Shown here one piece after another: positions 22,277 to 33,350 of a stretch of 64,000 nucleotides of DNA. A program made the position numbers and the translations under genes. Where the stretch lies: assembly GCA_022497145.1 (NCBI GenBank), contig MU385982.1:1-64000 (forward strand), in the 5' to 3' direction. This DNA is from Rostrohypoxylon terebratum. Taxonomy: Eukaryota > Ascomycota > Sordariomycetes > Xylariales > Hypoxylaceae. Under the pieces are notes generated by a model. The model was not told the DNA's origin. It saw nothing but the letters and a program-made list of their open reading frames with translations, and did not search any database. Numbering within the stretch: the stretch's first letter is position 1; each line of letters starts with the position of its first letter.

Positions 22277-23479
22277 TCATGTTATGCTACTAGATCTTGT
22301 AATGTACAGATCGAAGACGCAATGCCAGACCCCTGGCGCAAACGTTTTAACAAGCTCCGTGTGCTCTACGCGAGCTGTTCTATCGCAACCGTCTTTGCGT
22401 CCCAAGTCTAAGAAATATCGTTCAATCTCCTCCTTCCGTTTTTCGATATCGGCAGCCCCCACGTTCTCGTGTAAATGAAGCCACATCTCCTCTGCTTGAC
22501 TTCGCGTGGCTATGTCCCACGAATCGGTCCAAGAGCCTTCGCTGGAAGGTAATAAGCCGCAGTTAACATGGAGGATAGTTAGCTCGCCCAGCTCTCTTAT
22601 TCTCCGCGCGGCATGTCTGTTATTCTCGAGGAAGACTACTATCTGCTCGCCACCGCTTACCAGCTCTCTCATCGGCAAAGCGAGATCAGCCTCGTCTTTT
22701 ACAACTCGCACCGACCAGCCGTTCCCCCTCGCGCCTCGCCGCAAGCCCTCCACGCTCCACGGGTTCAGTTCCCAACATAATACGCGCATACCCAGCTTCG
22801 CGTACGAGAAAGTGAAGTACCCGATCCCGGCGTAAAGGTCGACTGCGACCGCATTCCTCAGCACCGCCGACCCATGGCTTAGGGGGTTCGTCTTGTGGAA
22901 ATCTAGGAGGCGCGCTTTTTCCTTGATGTTGCCGCGGCTGAACATCGTCCACCGCGGCGCCCACGTCTGGTATACCCCGTTCTGCCTCGTCAAGACCCAG
23001 AACGCGGTGTCGAAGTTCGGCGCCGTGGCATCGGCAGCAGATGCGGGTCCGAAGTCGCCGTAGAGGATCCGGAGGCCGGTTGGGCTGCGCAGGATATTCT
23101 CTGGCGCTCCGTTTTCGGGGTTGGTGTGGAGAGCGGCGGGGATCCCCTCGTTGATCGCTAGGTGCGTTAGCCGGGCGCCGACGCCCCCGGATTTGGCGGA
23201 GATCGAGGTGAGGATTTGGGGCCATAGTACGTCTGCTTGGTCCGCGGGGAGATGGGAGAGGAAGTCCTTCCATATAGGGGCTTCGAAGGAACCGGATGGT
23301 AGCAGCACCATCGGTTCATATGAGGTCCATCGCTTCGGTGCCCGAGCGATGAGTTCCTCGAGCTGTGTTTGGGACTGTTGCGTTGGAGCTACAGAATTGA
23401 ACCATGTTCTGATTCCGGCCTCGATGGGGTTTTGAGGCGCTGGCTTCTTGCGCTCTGGTTTGCGCTTTGCTGGGTTCAT
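22277..23479 (-). CDS. TRM12: tRNA wybutosine-synthesising protein 2 (Trm12/TYW2)
   Basis: Trm12 transfers the 3-amino-3-carboxypropyl group of S-adenosylmethionine to the tricyclic base at position 37 of tRNA-Phe, a step of wybutosine synthesis in the cytosol. A single exon encodes 400 aa. The ATG at 23479 (MNPAKRKPERKK) is used because the open frame upstream begins only with GTG after a stop. The N-terminal half has HLPADQADVLWPQI and LRILYGDFGP. The SAM-binding site is VDLYAGIGYFTFSYAK, near residues 215-230, followed by VLCWELNPWSVEGLRRG. A Rossmann-fold tail (ILHVNCGLLPSS) and the C-terminal VKTFAPGVWHCVFDLYI follow. This motif set separates it from Trm5, although both share the fold. 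Confidence 0.85.
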   Translation of the reverse strand: MNPAKRKPERKKPAPQNPIEAGIRTWFNSVAPTQQSQTQLEELIARAPKRWTSYEPMVLLPSGSFEAPIWKDFLSHLPADQADVLWPQILTSISAKSGGVGARLTHLAINEGIPAALHTNPENGAPENILRSPTGLRILYGDFGPASAADATAPNFDTAFWVLTRQNGVYQTWAPRWTMFSRGNIKEKARLLDFHKTNPLSHGSAVLRNAVAVDLYAGIGYFTFSYAKLGMRVLCWELNPWSVEGLRRGARGNGWSVRVVKDEADLALPMRELVSGGEQIVVFLENNRHAARRIRELGELTILHVNCGLLPSSEGSWTDSWDIATRSQAEEMWLHLHENVGAADIEKRKEEIERYFLDLGRKDGCDRTARVEHTELVKTFAPGVWHCVFDLYITRSSSIT

Positions 23480-24722
23480 GGCTGTTGCGGCATCTTGGGT
23501 CACATGTGGAAAATTGAGGATAGCGAATAGCGAAAAGCGTAGAGTTCGGAAGTTTGGAGGTTAGGGAGCTAGTTAGCGATCTAATCGGTAGGTGATTGGT
23601 GGAGCGGCGGCGTTACGCCCCCCTTTTCAAAGCCCTAGCTGCTATTATACCGCTTCTAAGAACAACTATAAAATTTAGATATCGATGAAAATATCTATAG
23701 ACATTTGTAGTATTCATTAATACCTAGATTCATAACTTAGAAACTTTAACACTGTCTTATATCTTGAACTTTCTATAAGATATCAAGAGAGAAGGCCAAC
23801 ACTTAGATCAATTCTAACAATTAGATTCTTAATTGATATCCTCTGGTGTCCTGATGATTTAGAGATTTCCAAATCTGGCAGATGTCACAGGCTTTGAGAG
23901 CAGTGATTGGGTGGACAAGTAGGGACAAATAGGGACAAATAGTTGGGGGCGGATAGCTGGCTACACAGGTGTGCCGTATAGCCGTTTTCGTAGGGCATTT
24001 ATAGGTGAGAGATGTGTTATACCAGCAGATGATTGCGAGGTCTTAGTTTCTTCTACATATCAGTCTGAGTTTAATCCGTGTTATAAGAAAACAATTTGGC
24101 CCCTTATTCGAGTATCAGCTTTATAAACCCATCCAATAATAGGGGTATCTTCGATTCTCATATCAATGAGAGAAAGCCCTTACTTACCTAGGTCTTAGGG
24201 CATAAGAGTCCTTTTGTCTTGGAATAGGTACCTGGATCGGCGTTGGCATGAGCAGTGAGCAGTGAGCACTATCCATGGATGCAGGTAGGAAGATCTCGCG
24301 TACGCGATTGGGCGCTTTGGTCACTATAAACGAGGGTTCTTGCAATAAAGGTCAACGATAGCGAAGATCCCTGAATCCAACTCAGAACCTTGGGAATTTT
24401 AATTTGATAGGTGAGATTTTGGATGCGGCGTTCGTTTCAGCTGTCTAGGCAGCCTGGGCTTCTTGAAAACAACCTTGGAAAACACACTGTCAACTATCTA
24501 CAGTTGCCCAAACTGCCTAGAAGCCCTATCAGTTAAATGTCACATCGCTACAACCGTGGGGGCTGTGTCGAGGCATCTGGGCATCAGTGTTGGCGATGAC
24601 AAGGTCGCGCTGACAAATTAAGATGAAAAGTTTGCTTCTGTTTTATCGTCAATTGATTTCTCTCTTTACATGATCATTCGTTCTCATTCATTCTTTTTGC
24701 ACGAAGCACATCCTCCTTCAAC
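23480..24722. other. intergenic region with an AT-rich patch
   Basis: No supported gene. Bases about 23640-23880 are clearly more AT-rich than the surroundings (many ATATC, TATAAAATTTAGATATC units) and could be the remains of an old, mutated repeat. No transposon motif was recognised. Short CAGTGAGCAGTGAGCA repeats lie near 24250-24266. The last 100 bases are T-rich leader for the SGNH gene. Confidence 0.5.
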
Positions 24723-25900
24723 ATGGATGTCGAAAAAAAGAGTCCGTCGTGGTCTTCGCGCCTCTCTTTCCTTCGCACCAAACGAGCAATATTTGCCTTG
24801 ACCTCTCTAGTCATTGTCTCGGTTGTCTTGATCGGTGAGCTCCTATACCTTCCCTAGCGACCAGTAGATATGGATCTATTCGCTAACTTGCATTGATTTC
24901 AGCTCTCGGCGCGACACATGTACTTACACCCAATTCGAAATCTAACCCTACATCCAGCCCTACATCCGGCTCTACTTCCAACGATAGCAGCCTTGGCAAT
25001 GACGAGCAGCTGAGCGACACCAACACCACTTCCGATGGCATTATGAGTGCTGTTGGAAATTGGAAGCCGGACAACTCAACCAGCATAGCTGAGGGTGTAC
25101 CGCTTCGCATCATGTCACTCGGTGCCTCCTTAGTTCGAGGCGAATTCTCGACCGACAGTAACGGCTTTCGCAAGACGATGCGCAACCAATTGGTTGAACT
25201 TGGCATTCCCGTCAACATGGTCGGCTCTCAACGATTCGGCAACATGCTCGATAACGATCTTGAAGCATACGGTGGTAATCGGGTTAGCCAGGTCTATGAC
25301 CACGCGACTCATATTGTCCCTCAGCTGCAGCCGAACGTGTTCCTAATTCAAGTAGGAACAAATAACGTCCTTCAGAATCTAGACGTCGATAAGGCGGGCG
25401 CAGATATGGAAAACTTCATCGACTACCTGTTGAAGACCTCGCCGCGATCTACCGTGATATTCAGCACCTGTCTGACCAACACCGTTCCAAACTGCGAGCC
25501 CAAAATCTTAGACGTTAACCAACAATACCGCGAACTTATCAAGAAGTATGTATCGAAACCTGTGTTGTTGGCCGAGATGCATCCTAGCGAAGGGTTTCCC
25601 GATAGACCTGAAGCTGCGGACATCGGACCGGATGGCACACATCCTTCGGATCACGGGTATGATTTAATGGGGTACATCTTCACAAAGGGTATCCAGGAGG
25701 CAGATAGAAAGGGCTTTCTCCGATGGCCGGTAGAAAATGGACTTGCGAAGGACGGAGAGGCCGGACGGGCGAATGCGACCACGACGACAGAAGAACTGCC
25801 GCCCAGGACATCGACGACTTCGAGGATCTCGACCAGCACTACAAGAGCCAGCACGACGACTACCTTGACTGCCTCGACCGCCTCGACGGCGACTTCGTGA
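24723..25900 (+). CDS. membrane-anchored SGNH hydrolase (CE3-like esterase fold)
   Basis: This is a likely secreted or surface esterase of 369 aa from exons 24723-24834 and 24903-25900 (phase-1 intron). A short basic cytosolic end is followed by one signal-anchor segment (about residues 25-45, IFALTSLVIVSVVLIALGA). A Ser/Thr-rich linker and the hydrolase domain follow. Block I is LRIMSLGASLVRG, with Ala in place of the usual Asp, as often in this subgroup, and the catalytic Ser. Block III is QVGTNN. The Asp/His dyad is in DGTHPSDHGYDLMGY. The C-terminus is a Thr/Ser-rich tail suited to O-glycosylation. The substrate is unknown; carbohydrate acetyl esters are known for CE3 relatives but cannot be read from this sequence. 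Confidence 0.78.
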
Positions 25901-26725
25901 GATTCAGTCTCGAAAATTCAACATACGATGGTCCTGAACCCATATAACTTTGGAGCCGCATAGAGGTCTGTTAGTAAGACTACACGGCCAATTGAATTGC
26001 ACACATTGCCATAGGACGGCAACGATTGCCGGAGATCTACGATAACTGGAAACTTGGCTCCTGATGATCTTTCGATTCTGGGGTTTTTAACTATTCCAGC
26101 CGGGTAACCTTGCCATGGGAAACGAGGTGCAAAGTGTCGCAATCTTGGCAAACCTGGACAGAAGAGGTCGCAGCGTTGTGTCGCGAAGAAGAGAGACCAG
26201 GATCTTGAAACGTCGTACCGCAAGCTGCAAACTGCAAACCCACCTCAGATTGTTGGGTAAATTGACTGCACGATAACCTCACAATTAGGTACTATCATTG
26301 TGATACTATGATGTACTTCGGTAATAGATACAAACAAAAAAAATCATAATATTCTCTTCATTTTTTACTTATACTATAATTTAGATTAAGCATCGTGATC
26401 ATTATTGCACTTCACATACACCTATCGCTGTCCCGCCGCTAAAACGAACCCCCTGTCGGCTGACATCCCCAAACGAGGTGTCTCAGACCCGAGTCGAAAC
26501 AACTTTGGTTACAGCCACCACTGCTCTATGAAGGACATAATATGGGGTCAACGAAGTTCTCCTTTAAGCATGTTAAGCATGTTACTGCTACTCTTAAAAT
26601 CAAATCCCTCCTACCGATCCCCATGATCTCCATTTTCCTTCTCTCATACCATTCTTTCTAACCCATTTTTTATACCTAATTATTTGATTTCTTTGTTATT
26701 CGTTTTCTCCCCTGTGTAGATCACA
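25901..26725. other. intergenic region upstream of the UstYa-like gene
   Basis: No supported gene. A repeated GCATGTTAAGCATGTTA unit lies near 26568-26584. The last 100 bases are T/C-rich leader. No repeated peptide ORF with Kex2-type sites, which would mark a RiPP precursor, was seen. Confidence 0.5.
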
Positions 26726-27801
26726 ATGGAGTCCCAAAAAGCCAAGTACGCCAACCTGCCGCACATCGACGACCGTGACGACTCGAGGTCGAGCACCGAG
26801 GTCGAGGATTCTTTGATGGGCGACGAGAAGCAATGGCATGATGTGGAGTTGAACGGGCCGAGGACGCGGACGCGGACGAGCAGATTCATCGCAACTCTCA
26901 AGTCATCGAGATGGATAATAGACACTGGATTATTATTAATAATTCTTGCATTATTGGTCCGAGATCAATGGCGGACATCTGCAGTTGAGGAGAAGGAGAT
27001 TGAAAACCCCTGGCAATTCGGCCAAGACTTTACGGGTGTTGGTCCGAGACGTATGTTTAATTCCATCCGAATCGAATCTCCCATCCATTTCTAACGACAT
27101 GTCCAGTTACTTCAAAGATCACAACGTTTGTGAGGGACGAATCATACGCGCCGAATAACACGGCAGAATTCTTCACGAATGACACCCTCCAGCGATGGAA
27201 TGACTTGATGCCCAGTAAGTTTATTTTCCGAAGAAATCTTGTATTATAGCCATGTGCAATTCAATGCTAACTATAACGCAGAGGGTATGGGATTCGTTTG
27301 GGTAAATGAGACGGAGAAGTACCACGATCTTCCTCACCCCATTGAGTGGCCCGATAAGACCGTCTTCACGACATCGGCCACTCATCAGCTACACTGCCTC
27401 GTAAGTTTACCTTTTGATAGTCTCCTTGCCTTTCGAATTTAACTAACAACGATATAGTTCGCCATCGTCCAGACATACTCAGGCCTTACATCCGGCCACG
27501 AGATACCCAACGACCACCACTGGCACATGATCCACTGCTTCGACTATATGAGGCAAGCAATTATGTGCAGCGCCGACATGGCCTTGGAAGGTCTAGAGAC
27601 GACCTTCCCCGATCACAACGGTGGCTCTGATGGCTGGGATTCGAAGCACGGTAAGCTCTTACATCTGGATCTAGTACTTTTTTTTTTTTTTTTTTTTTTT
27701 TTGGTGAGAAACTAATTTGGGTTACAGTGTGTCGCGACTGGGACCAAGTAAAGTCGTACCTCGAGAGCGTGCGAGCATACGACGACCAGCTCATCTACTG
27801 A
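26726..27801 (+). CDS. UstYa-like DUF3328 membrane protein
   Basis: This belongs to the UstYa/DUF3328 family. Its members catalyse oxidative cyclisation or chlorination in fungal ribosomal-peptide and other secondary-metabolite pathways. Five exons fit: 26726-27050, 27107-27214, 27282-27400, 27458-27650 and 27728-27801 (272 aa). The N-terminus is cytosolic and acidic. One transmembrane segment lies near residues 72-88 (WIIDTGLLLIILALLV). The lumenal domain has both family motifs of the form HxxHC: HQLHC, which the third intron follows by one codon, and HMIHC in exon 4. The Cys-containing YMRQAIMCSAD comes next. Two N-glycosylation sites are visible (NNT, NDT). The fourth intron contains a run of over 20 T. 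No partner biosynthetic gene is adjacent, so its substrate is unknown. Confidence 0.82.
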
Positions 27802-28052
27802 TACGACCATTCAATGAAAAAGCGGCGATTGGAGTTCGAGGCATTGGGTTTATTATTTATTCAAAAATGTACATACCTCTAGGTAACTGCTAGTTACTTT
27901 GAGACGAGTCATCATATATACTGGGAGGGCATCTCTCTCTCTTCATATATTGTCCATGGCCTAGAAGGCACGGCGATAAGCGAAACTGTACATATCTACT
28001 CCAGAAGACACTGTTCTAGATGTCTAACCTACCTGATAGAGGTACGGGTCAA
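27802..28052. other. short intergenic region
   Basis: About 250 bases lie between the UstYa-like gene and the small minus-strand ORF. Nothing coding was seen. Confidence 0.5.
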
Positions 28053-28421
28053 TCATGACAAATTCGGAGAGAAGTAATCCATGCACGGTGTCATGTCGGC
28101 GATCATATGATCAATTTCCCTCTTCTCCTCCTCGGCCTTCATTTCCTCTCTGATGGCATTTTTCTCCTTCTCTTCCCTTCTCTGCTCCTGCTCAGCCGCG
28201 GCCTTCTCGGGGTAGCAGTAAGGACATGCCTCGTCAATGACGGGATGGATCGGAGTTCCTGCCTTGGTGAAAGTACTGCTCGTTACACGAATGGGATGGT
28301 ACGCTCTGTTACTGAACATACCGAGTTTCGCCCTGGTGCAGTACTTGATCGTCGACTTGGTATGCCGCGCACATGCCGGTCTCCCGCATCTTTTGTAGTC
28401 TTCTACTCGACTCTGGCACAT
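28053..28421 (-). CDS. small Cys-containing hypothetical protein
   Basis: An open frame of 122 aa starts MCQSRVEDYKRCGRPAC. It contains Cys pairs (CGRPAC, then CPYCYPEK) and ends in a Glu/Lys-rich helix (EQEQRREEKEKNAIREEMK) and a short acidic tail. I do not recognise the family. The N-terminal Cys spacing resembles short fungal proteins that begin MCxxxxxxYxxCG, but no function is known to me. No signal peptide is present. An overlapping minus-strand frame (28309-28524) has no features of its own, although it could contribute an upstream exon. It is a moderate call because the gene is short and unspliced. Confidence 0.4.
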   Translation of the reverse strand: MCQSRVEDYKRCGRPACARHTKSTIKYCTRAKLGMFSNRAYHPIRVTSSTFTKAGTPIHPVIDEACPYCYPEKAAAEQEQRREEKEKNAIREEMKAEEEKREIDHMIADMTPCMDYFSPNLS

Positions 28422-30056
28422 CTTGATTCGTTTTGAAGATAATAGGTACTGGGGTACGAGTAGGTGCTCGGTCGGATGTCGAATCCTGCTCGACGTAGTA
28501 TGATGCTTTTCCTGAGAATTTCAAGAGAAAATTGTATGGAACTCACCAGTGGGACCAACGGACTGCGGATGGGTGGATGGTTAATAGCAACCCGACGGAG
28601 GGGATAAACTATTCAAATATACTTGTACACTCTAATAATGCTTTTGTTTTTCCAAGAAGAGCTTTCATCAACTTTGAGAAAGAGATTGTCTAGTAATGTT
28701 GCATTGTGCCTTTGTGGCCTTAGTTCTTCACGGTGAGAGGTCGGGTAGCTTCGATTTGTTTCAATGGCATTCTTTCTGCCGAGCAAAGTACAATCAAATC
28801 TTGATCGTTCGTGCTACCTTGAGCGATCGGTCACACTTAGATCTCTGTCCGCATTGGCAAACGTCAGAGGCGTCGAATCTCCTTCGTGAATTCCCAATGG
28901 GGCAACTTGAGTCCTCAGGGGACGATGTCGTGTACCCACTCTTGCAGCTTAATGCACCTTTCCGTGCCTGTATCCACCTAGCTGCATCTCAGAGCTACCC
29001 TCAAAGTAGCACAATTATGTCAGTGGTGAACGTGTTTATGAAGTCAGCTCGATTCGACATATTTATAGATTTTCATGGTCAACTTAGGTATAAAACCCCA
29101 TAACCATGTTATGGTATGGGAGACTCTGGCGAGTTTGACGATGTCTCGCTTTGCACTACCGAAAAAAATGGCAAGCCTTGCTGTCTAAAAATCGCGATCT
29201 GACTAGCATCTCTCGACAGCTCTATTCAGCCCCCTGATATGCCAAGCCGGAAAGAATTCCGCTATACGACTGTGTTGAAGATAGTTACACTAGGATTGGC
29301 GGAATAGATTGGATTGACACGTGCTCGTGTGAATATAAGAATTGCGACGTACGCGCTCATTGAGATGAACATCTTTTCGTATTGGAGTGAGAGAGTTGAT
29401 GATATTTTCTCACGCTATTGAGGAATTATGAAAACTCAACTAATGCTCTCACGATGGTGTATGCGTTAGTATTAAACAACATCTCCGTTCACCATAAAAA
29501 GAATTATAGCCATGGTAACTTACTTACATTTAAGATATGTACGTTGCTTGTATTATAGTACGAGCGGCAAGGTTGTGGAGTCCGTCGCTATTCCACTATT
29601 CCGAGGCATCTGAGTTTCACCTCTCGTAAGGTTCCAATGAGGATGTTAGAGGCCTGAAGGAAAATTCTTGGTACCCCCTTACTTGCTGGAGCATCATGCA
29701 ACCAGGCCAAGAACTCCTGTTTCTGGGTTGGATATAACCTCACCGACAGTTTGGCTTCGACTAGGTACGCGTGGGCTCATGAGAGCGCGCCTCCCTAGTG
29801 CCACCATGTCGCCCAACGACAGGAGGCCGGGTTAAACGCTGTATATAACCTCACGGAAGTTCACGGCGACCATCACGGTAGCAAAGACGCGCCGACGAGC
29901 GCCTAGTACCGAACAACCGTCGGTCGGGGCCTCTATTTGGCTGGAAGAATTTCATCCATAGGATACCTACCAGGCCCTACCTACCTAAGCATATATAGCT
30001 TAAGAAGGTTCCCAGTTCCTAAGAATAATGCTAACATGGTGTTAGCATGGTACAAA

Positions 30057-30154
30057 GGCCGGAGTGGCATGGTGGCGTGTATAATGATCTAATTGCTATG
30101 GCAACTGGTTCACAAGTATGCGCTTGCTTGAGGGTTCGATTCCCTCGACGGTCG
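30057..30154 (+). other. tRNA-like sequence (degenerate)
   Basis: The 3' part looks like a tRNA. A T arm (GAGGG, TTCGATT, CCCTC) contains a perfect box B (GGTTCGATTCC), and a 7-nt acceptor strand GACGGTC follows. A variable-arm-like hairpin (CAAG, TATGCG, CTTG) precedes it. A T-run that could stop RNA polymerase III lies about 20 bases downstream. The 5' part fits less well. GGCCGGA pairs with the acceptor strand at only 5 of 7 positions, the box A resemblance is weak, and I could not place an anticodon arm. It may be an intron-containing tRNA, a tRNA pseudogene or a SINE head. Confidence 0.35.
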
Positions 30155-31336
30155 GATCAAAAAATTTTCAATTCTTTTTTTTTAGTCAACCAACCAACCC
30201 CCTTTTTCCAAAATCGACTTTTACAGTCGTGTTTTTTCCCCTGTTTCATAACTGATTGTTATTATCATCATATCATGTTTTATATTCTGTTTCCTTATGA
30301 TGTTTCTGACTCTTATCAATGACAAGACTTTGTTGGGTTAACCTAGGGAAGAAGTCAAAGAGGAACGGAGATGTGATCGGCTTTGTCATGGCCTCCCTCG
30401 GAGCCGAGTGGGTCTCCGGATAGCCGCAATCGCACATGAAAAACCTTTAGATTCTATAGATAGTAGATACATACCTCGGTATACAATTATGAACGAATTC
30501 ATTTTTTGATTCTCAGATATATGAGATGAGCCAAGTTTGCCACATCCACATAAGTAAGGGCTGGTGATTTCTCGAAATTTTCAAGCACGTGGTTGTTTAT
30601 GTTGAGTGGTAAAGTGGTAAAAGTGGTAAAATGGTACTTCGTACAGTGAGGTTTTAATGGCACGGGCTTTGAATAACGGTGTTGGCATATCTTACGAAAA
30701 ATGTAACCTAAGGCAATGCATGTGGCATGTATGTTATGTAGGTAATTGTAAGCTTATTTCCTACTGGTGACATTTCGATATGATTGAACGTCGGAGAAAA
30801 TAGCCCCCAATCCATACAACAATAATATTGGTGATATGGTGATATGGTGATATTGGTGATGGTGATAAAGAAACAATTGCTCCTGAAGGAATGTTAATTT
30901 AGGGAGTAGTTTTAGCCACAACAAGCCTTAAATCAAATCTTCCAAAACTTTCAAACACTCAAAATAGAAAGAAAAAGATAGCCCTTGCTGATTACATAAT
31001 GATACACTAGCGGATGTTCTAGTCTGGGCCATACAACCGTACCTACCGTACCTGATACCGTACAATACAAATCCTTTTAACGCGTCCCCCCTGGACTTGC
31101 CATGCGCCACAAATCGAGACGCGGAATTTGGCCGGTCTAGACGTCAAAGAATTTCAATGTTCTAGTCTGAACCCTGACTGAACATTTACAACATTCACAC
31201 TAGTAAACCTACAGCTACCGGGACGAAACAACAAAGTTAAAAAAAACAATTGGTAAAAACCTTACTCCTTTTTGATTTTTACCCGAAGAAACTTAAACTA
31301 ATTTAAGACCGATTCCCAGTAAACGGTTCCCGGATC

Positions 31337-31368
31337 TACCGTTCTACCGTTCTACCGTTCTACCGTAC
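31337..31368. repeat. TACCGTTC tandem repeat
   Basis: About four copies of an 8-nt unit (TACCGTTC, the last TACCGTAC) lie some 180 bases upstream of the CXC gene start. They could be promoter or leader sequence. Confidence 0.7.
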
Positions 31369-31548
31369 GATTTACACAATTCACACACCAACTCTGTGCC
31401 GCATCGTCCCTTATCGTGACCAGTCCGGGCTGGACTGTGTCGCCTCCCTTCCGTCCCTGTCTCCCCCGGTGCGACCGTGACCGTGACCGTGTCAACGTGC
31501 GAGGGGAAAAGGCCAAAGAAAAGAGAGGGGAGAGTGAAGCAAGATGCA

Positions 31549-33350
31549 ATGTCGTATCCACCGGCAAAGCGACAGCGATCTAACACGTCGCGAGAATCCG
31601 CCAACGGCACCCCGCAGACCGTACCTCCTGCTCTGCGACATCACCAAGTTAACCCAGTTAACCCAGTTAACCCAGGTCTCAGCTTGTATTCGCCCACGGG
31701 TTACGAGAATGGTGGTTACGCTATCCAACCTACCGCTCGACAAACGGTTACCTACAATCCCTACTCTCCAAGTCCGGTAACGAATCCAGCAAACGGATAT
31801 GCCGGGACATATCAGACCTCCTCGGCAGCCTACGGCACTGGTTCTTACAGCCCCCAACCTCAGGCAAATGCGTTCGCGGCACATTATTCACAGGCACCCC
31901 CTAACGGACATATAACCTCTCACCACACACATTATACGCCAGGTGTGAATGCTATCCGCAACGGAACTTTTGCGGAAACACAACCTCAGACACAGACACA
32001 GACACTCTTACAAAGTCAGTCACCGCAGCCGGGAACAGGTGGAACGTACTCTCCAGTGCCGACAAATCACCATATTACGACTTACCAACATCAACATCAA
32101 CACCAACACCAACAATCACGCACTAATACTCCTACAACAACGATACCACAACATCCACAACATCCTCAGCACACTCTGTCGCAATATGGAGAGCCATATA
32201 CTACTCATACTACTCATACTACTCAACCTACGGCACATGCCACACCGTACCATAGTAATGCCAATTCCTACTCAGATCCTTCCACGATGAACTCACACTT
32301 CAGCCCGGCCACACATCTGCCTAGTCCAGCTCATTTGCATAGCCCTGCTCCTCTACCAACTTCTATGCACCAAAATGGGAACGGCCATACGCCCGAAGAC
32401 ATGGAAGATGACGACGAGGATGACGATGACGACGCGTTAGGCGAGATGGCAGATGATTCTACAGAGGTAAATCAAAAACTACCTACAAATAATCTCCGAG
32501 CTCCATTTTCCAATCTTGAAAATTCCAAAGGTCAACTAGGCGTGAAGTTGAAAAAAAAGAACCACACAATATTGAACACTTATACCTATACTAATACCCG
32601 TACCATCCGTAGGCCTACACCAACCCTGATCTGTCCAAGACATCCATACCATCGATACCGTCTGTTCCCACGCCGCCAGTCGATACGCCGTCTAGAAACA
32701 TTCAAAAGTTCAAGAAGTGTTCATGTAAGACGGGGCGTGGTGATAAGAAGGCCTGTGTATTTTGTGTGTGTAGCAAGCAAGGAATGGGCTGTAATCCGAC
32801 CTGCTCGTGCGGTGATGCGTGCGCCAATCCCTTCGCGGATCTGACGCAGTTCTTCGGTTCACCACCCGCATTCCCCAAGCCTTGCGGCGCCAACGCGTGC
32901 TTCGCTACGTGGCTCTGCAACCAGCCGAACGTGGACGAGCTGGACGTCGACCTCATAATAGATATCCTGCTTTACGACGACACGTCGTGGGCATCCATCC
33001 GAGAATATACCGACGAGTTCAAGAAGTGGGAAGAGAGTTGGAAGATGGTCCGTGGCGGCAAGAGAAAGAAGCACCGCGAAGATCGCGAGCGCCTCGAATT
33101 CGAGCTGTTACGGGGTGCCCTGGGCAACTGCAACCAGTCAGACTTTAATGGTCACTGGTATAGCTTCTGTCAGGGCGGCTGGGTTCGGACCAACTCATTG
33201 TATCATTGTCAAGAGTGCCGCGTATGCAAGTCCAGTCAGGAATGGCATTGCGACAAACATAACCGCTGTACGATGGACCGCGTCTGTCAGGAGTGCGCAT
33301 CCTCCGTGCCATACGCGAATATGATGGGATACGCAGATCCCGGCAGTTAA
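31549..33350 (+). CDS. CXC (tesmin/TSO1-like) domain protein
   Basis: This is a putative DNA-binding protein of 551 aa from exons 31549-32466 and 32613-33350 (phase-0 intron, 146 nt). Exon 1 encodes a long disordered region rich in Thr, His, Gln and Pro, and ends in an acidic run of Asp and Glu. Exon 2 begins with a Pro/Thr linker, then the Cys-rich CXC motif (KKCSCKTGRGDKKACVFCVC, then GCNPTCSCG). A conserved region follows (FFGSPPAFPKPCGANACFA, then DLIIDILLYDD), then a basic helix and a second Cys/His cluster (HCQECRVCKSS, HCDKHNRCTMDRVCQEC). CXC proteins elsewhere regulate cell-cycle and germ-line genes, but only one CXC repeat is seen here, so the target is unknown. The start is the ATG within the open frame; upstream codons reach only a GTG. 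Confidence 0.72.

Larger units (their letters stand above)
28422..31548. other. 3-kb gene-poor region upstream of the CXC gene
   Basis: No convincing protein gene. The open frame at 28696-29103 (135 aa) has no recognised domain and no introns. The stretch holds a tRNA-like sequence (30057-30154) and repeats of TGGTGATAT (about 30830-30865). It also has a run of TACCGTTC units (about 31337-31365) and a GACCGTGACCGTGACC run (about 31471-31490) directly upstream of the CXC gene. Confidence 0.5.

Noticed and set aside
22686..23273. 195-aa frame overlapping TRM12 on the same strand
   Set aside because: Shadow of the TRM12 reading frame, with no motif of its own.
28696..29103. 135-aa plus-strand open frame
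   Set aside because: No domain, signal or splice structure, and composition like the surrounding spacer; likely chance.
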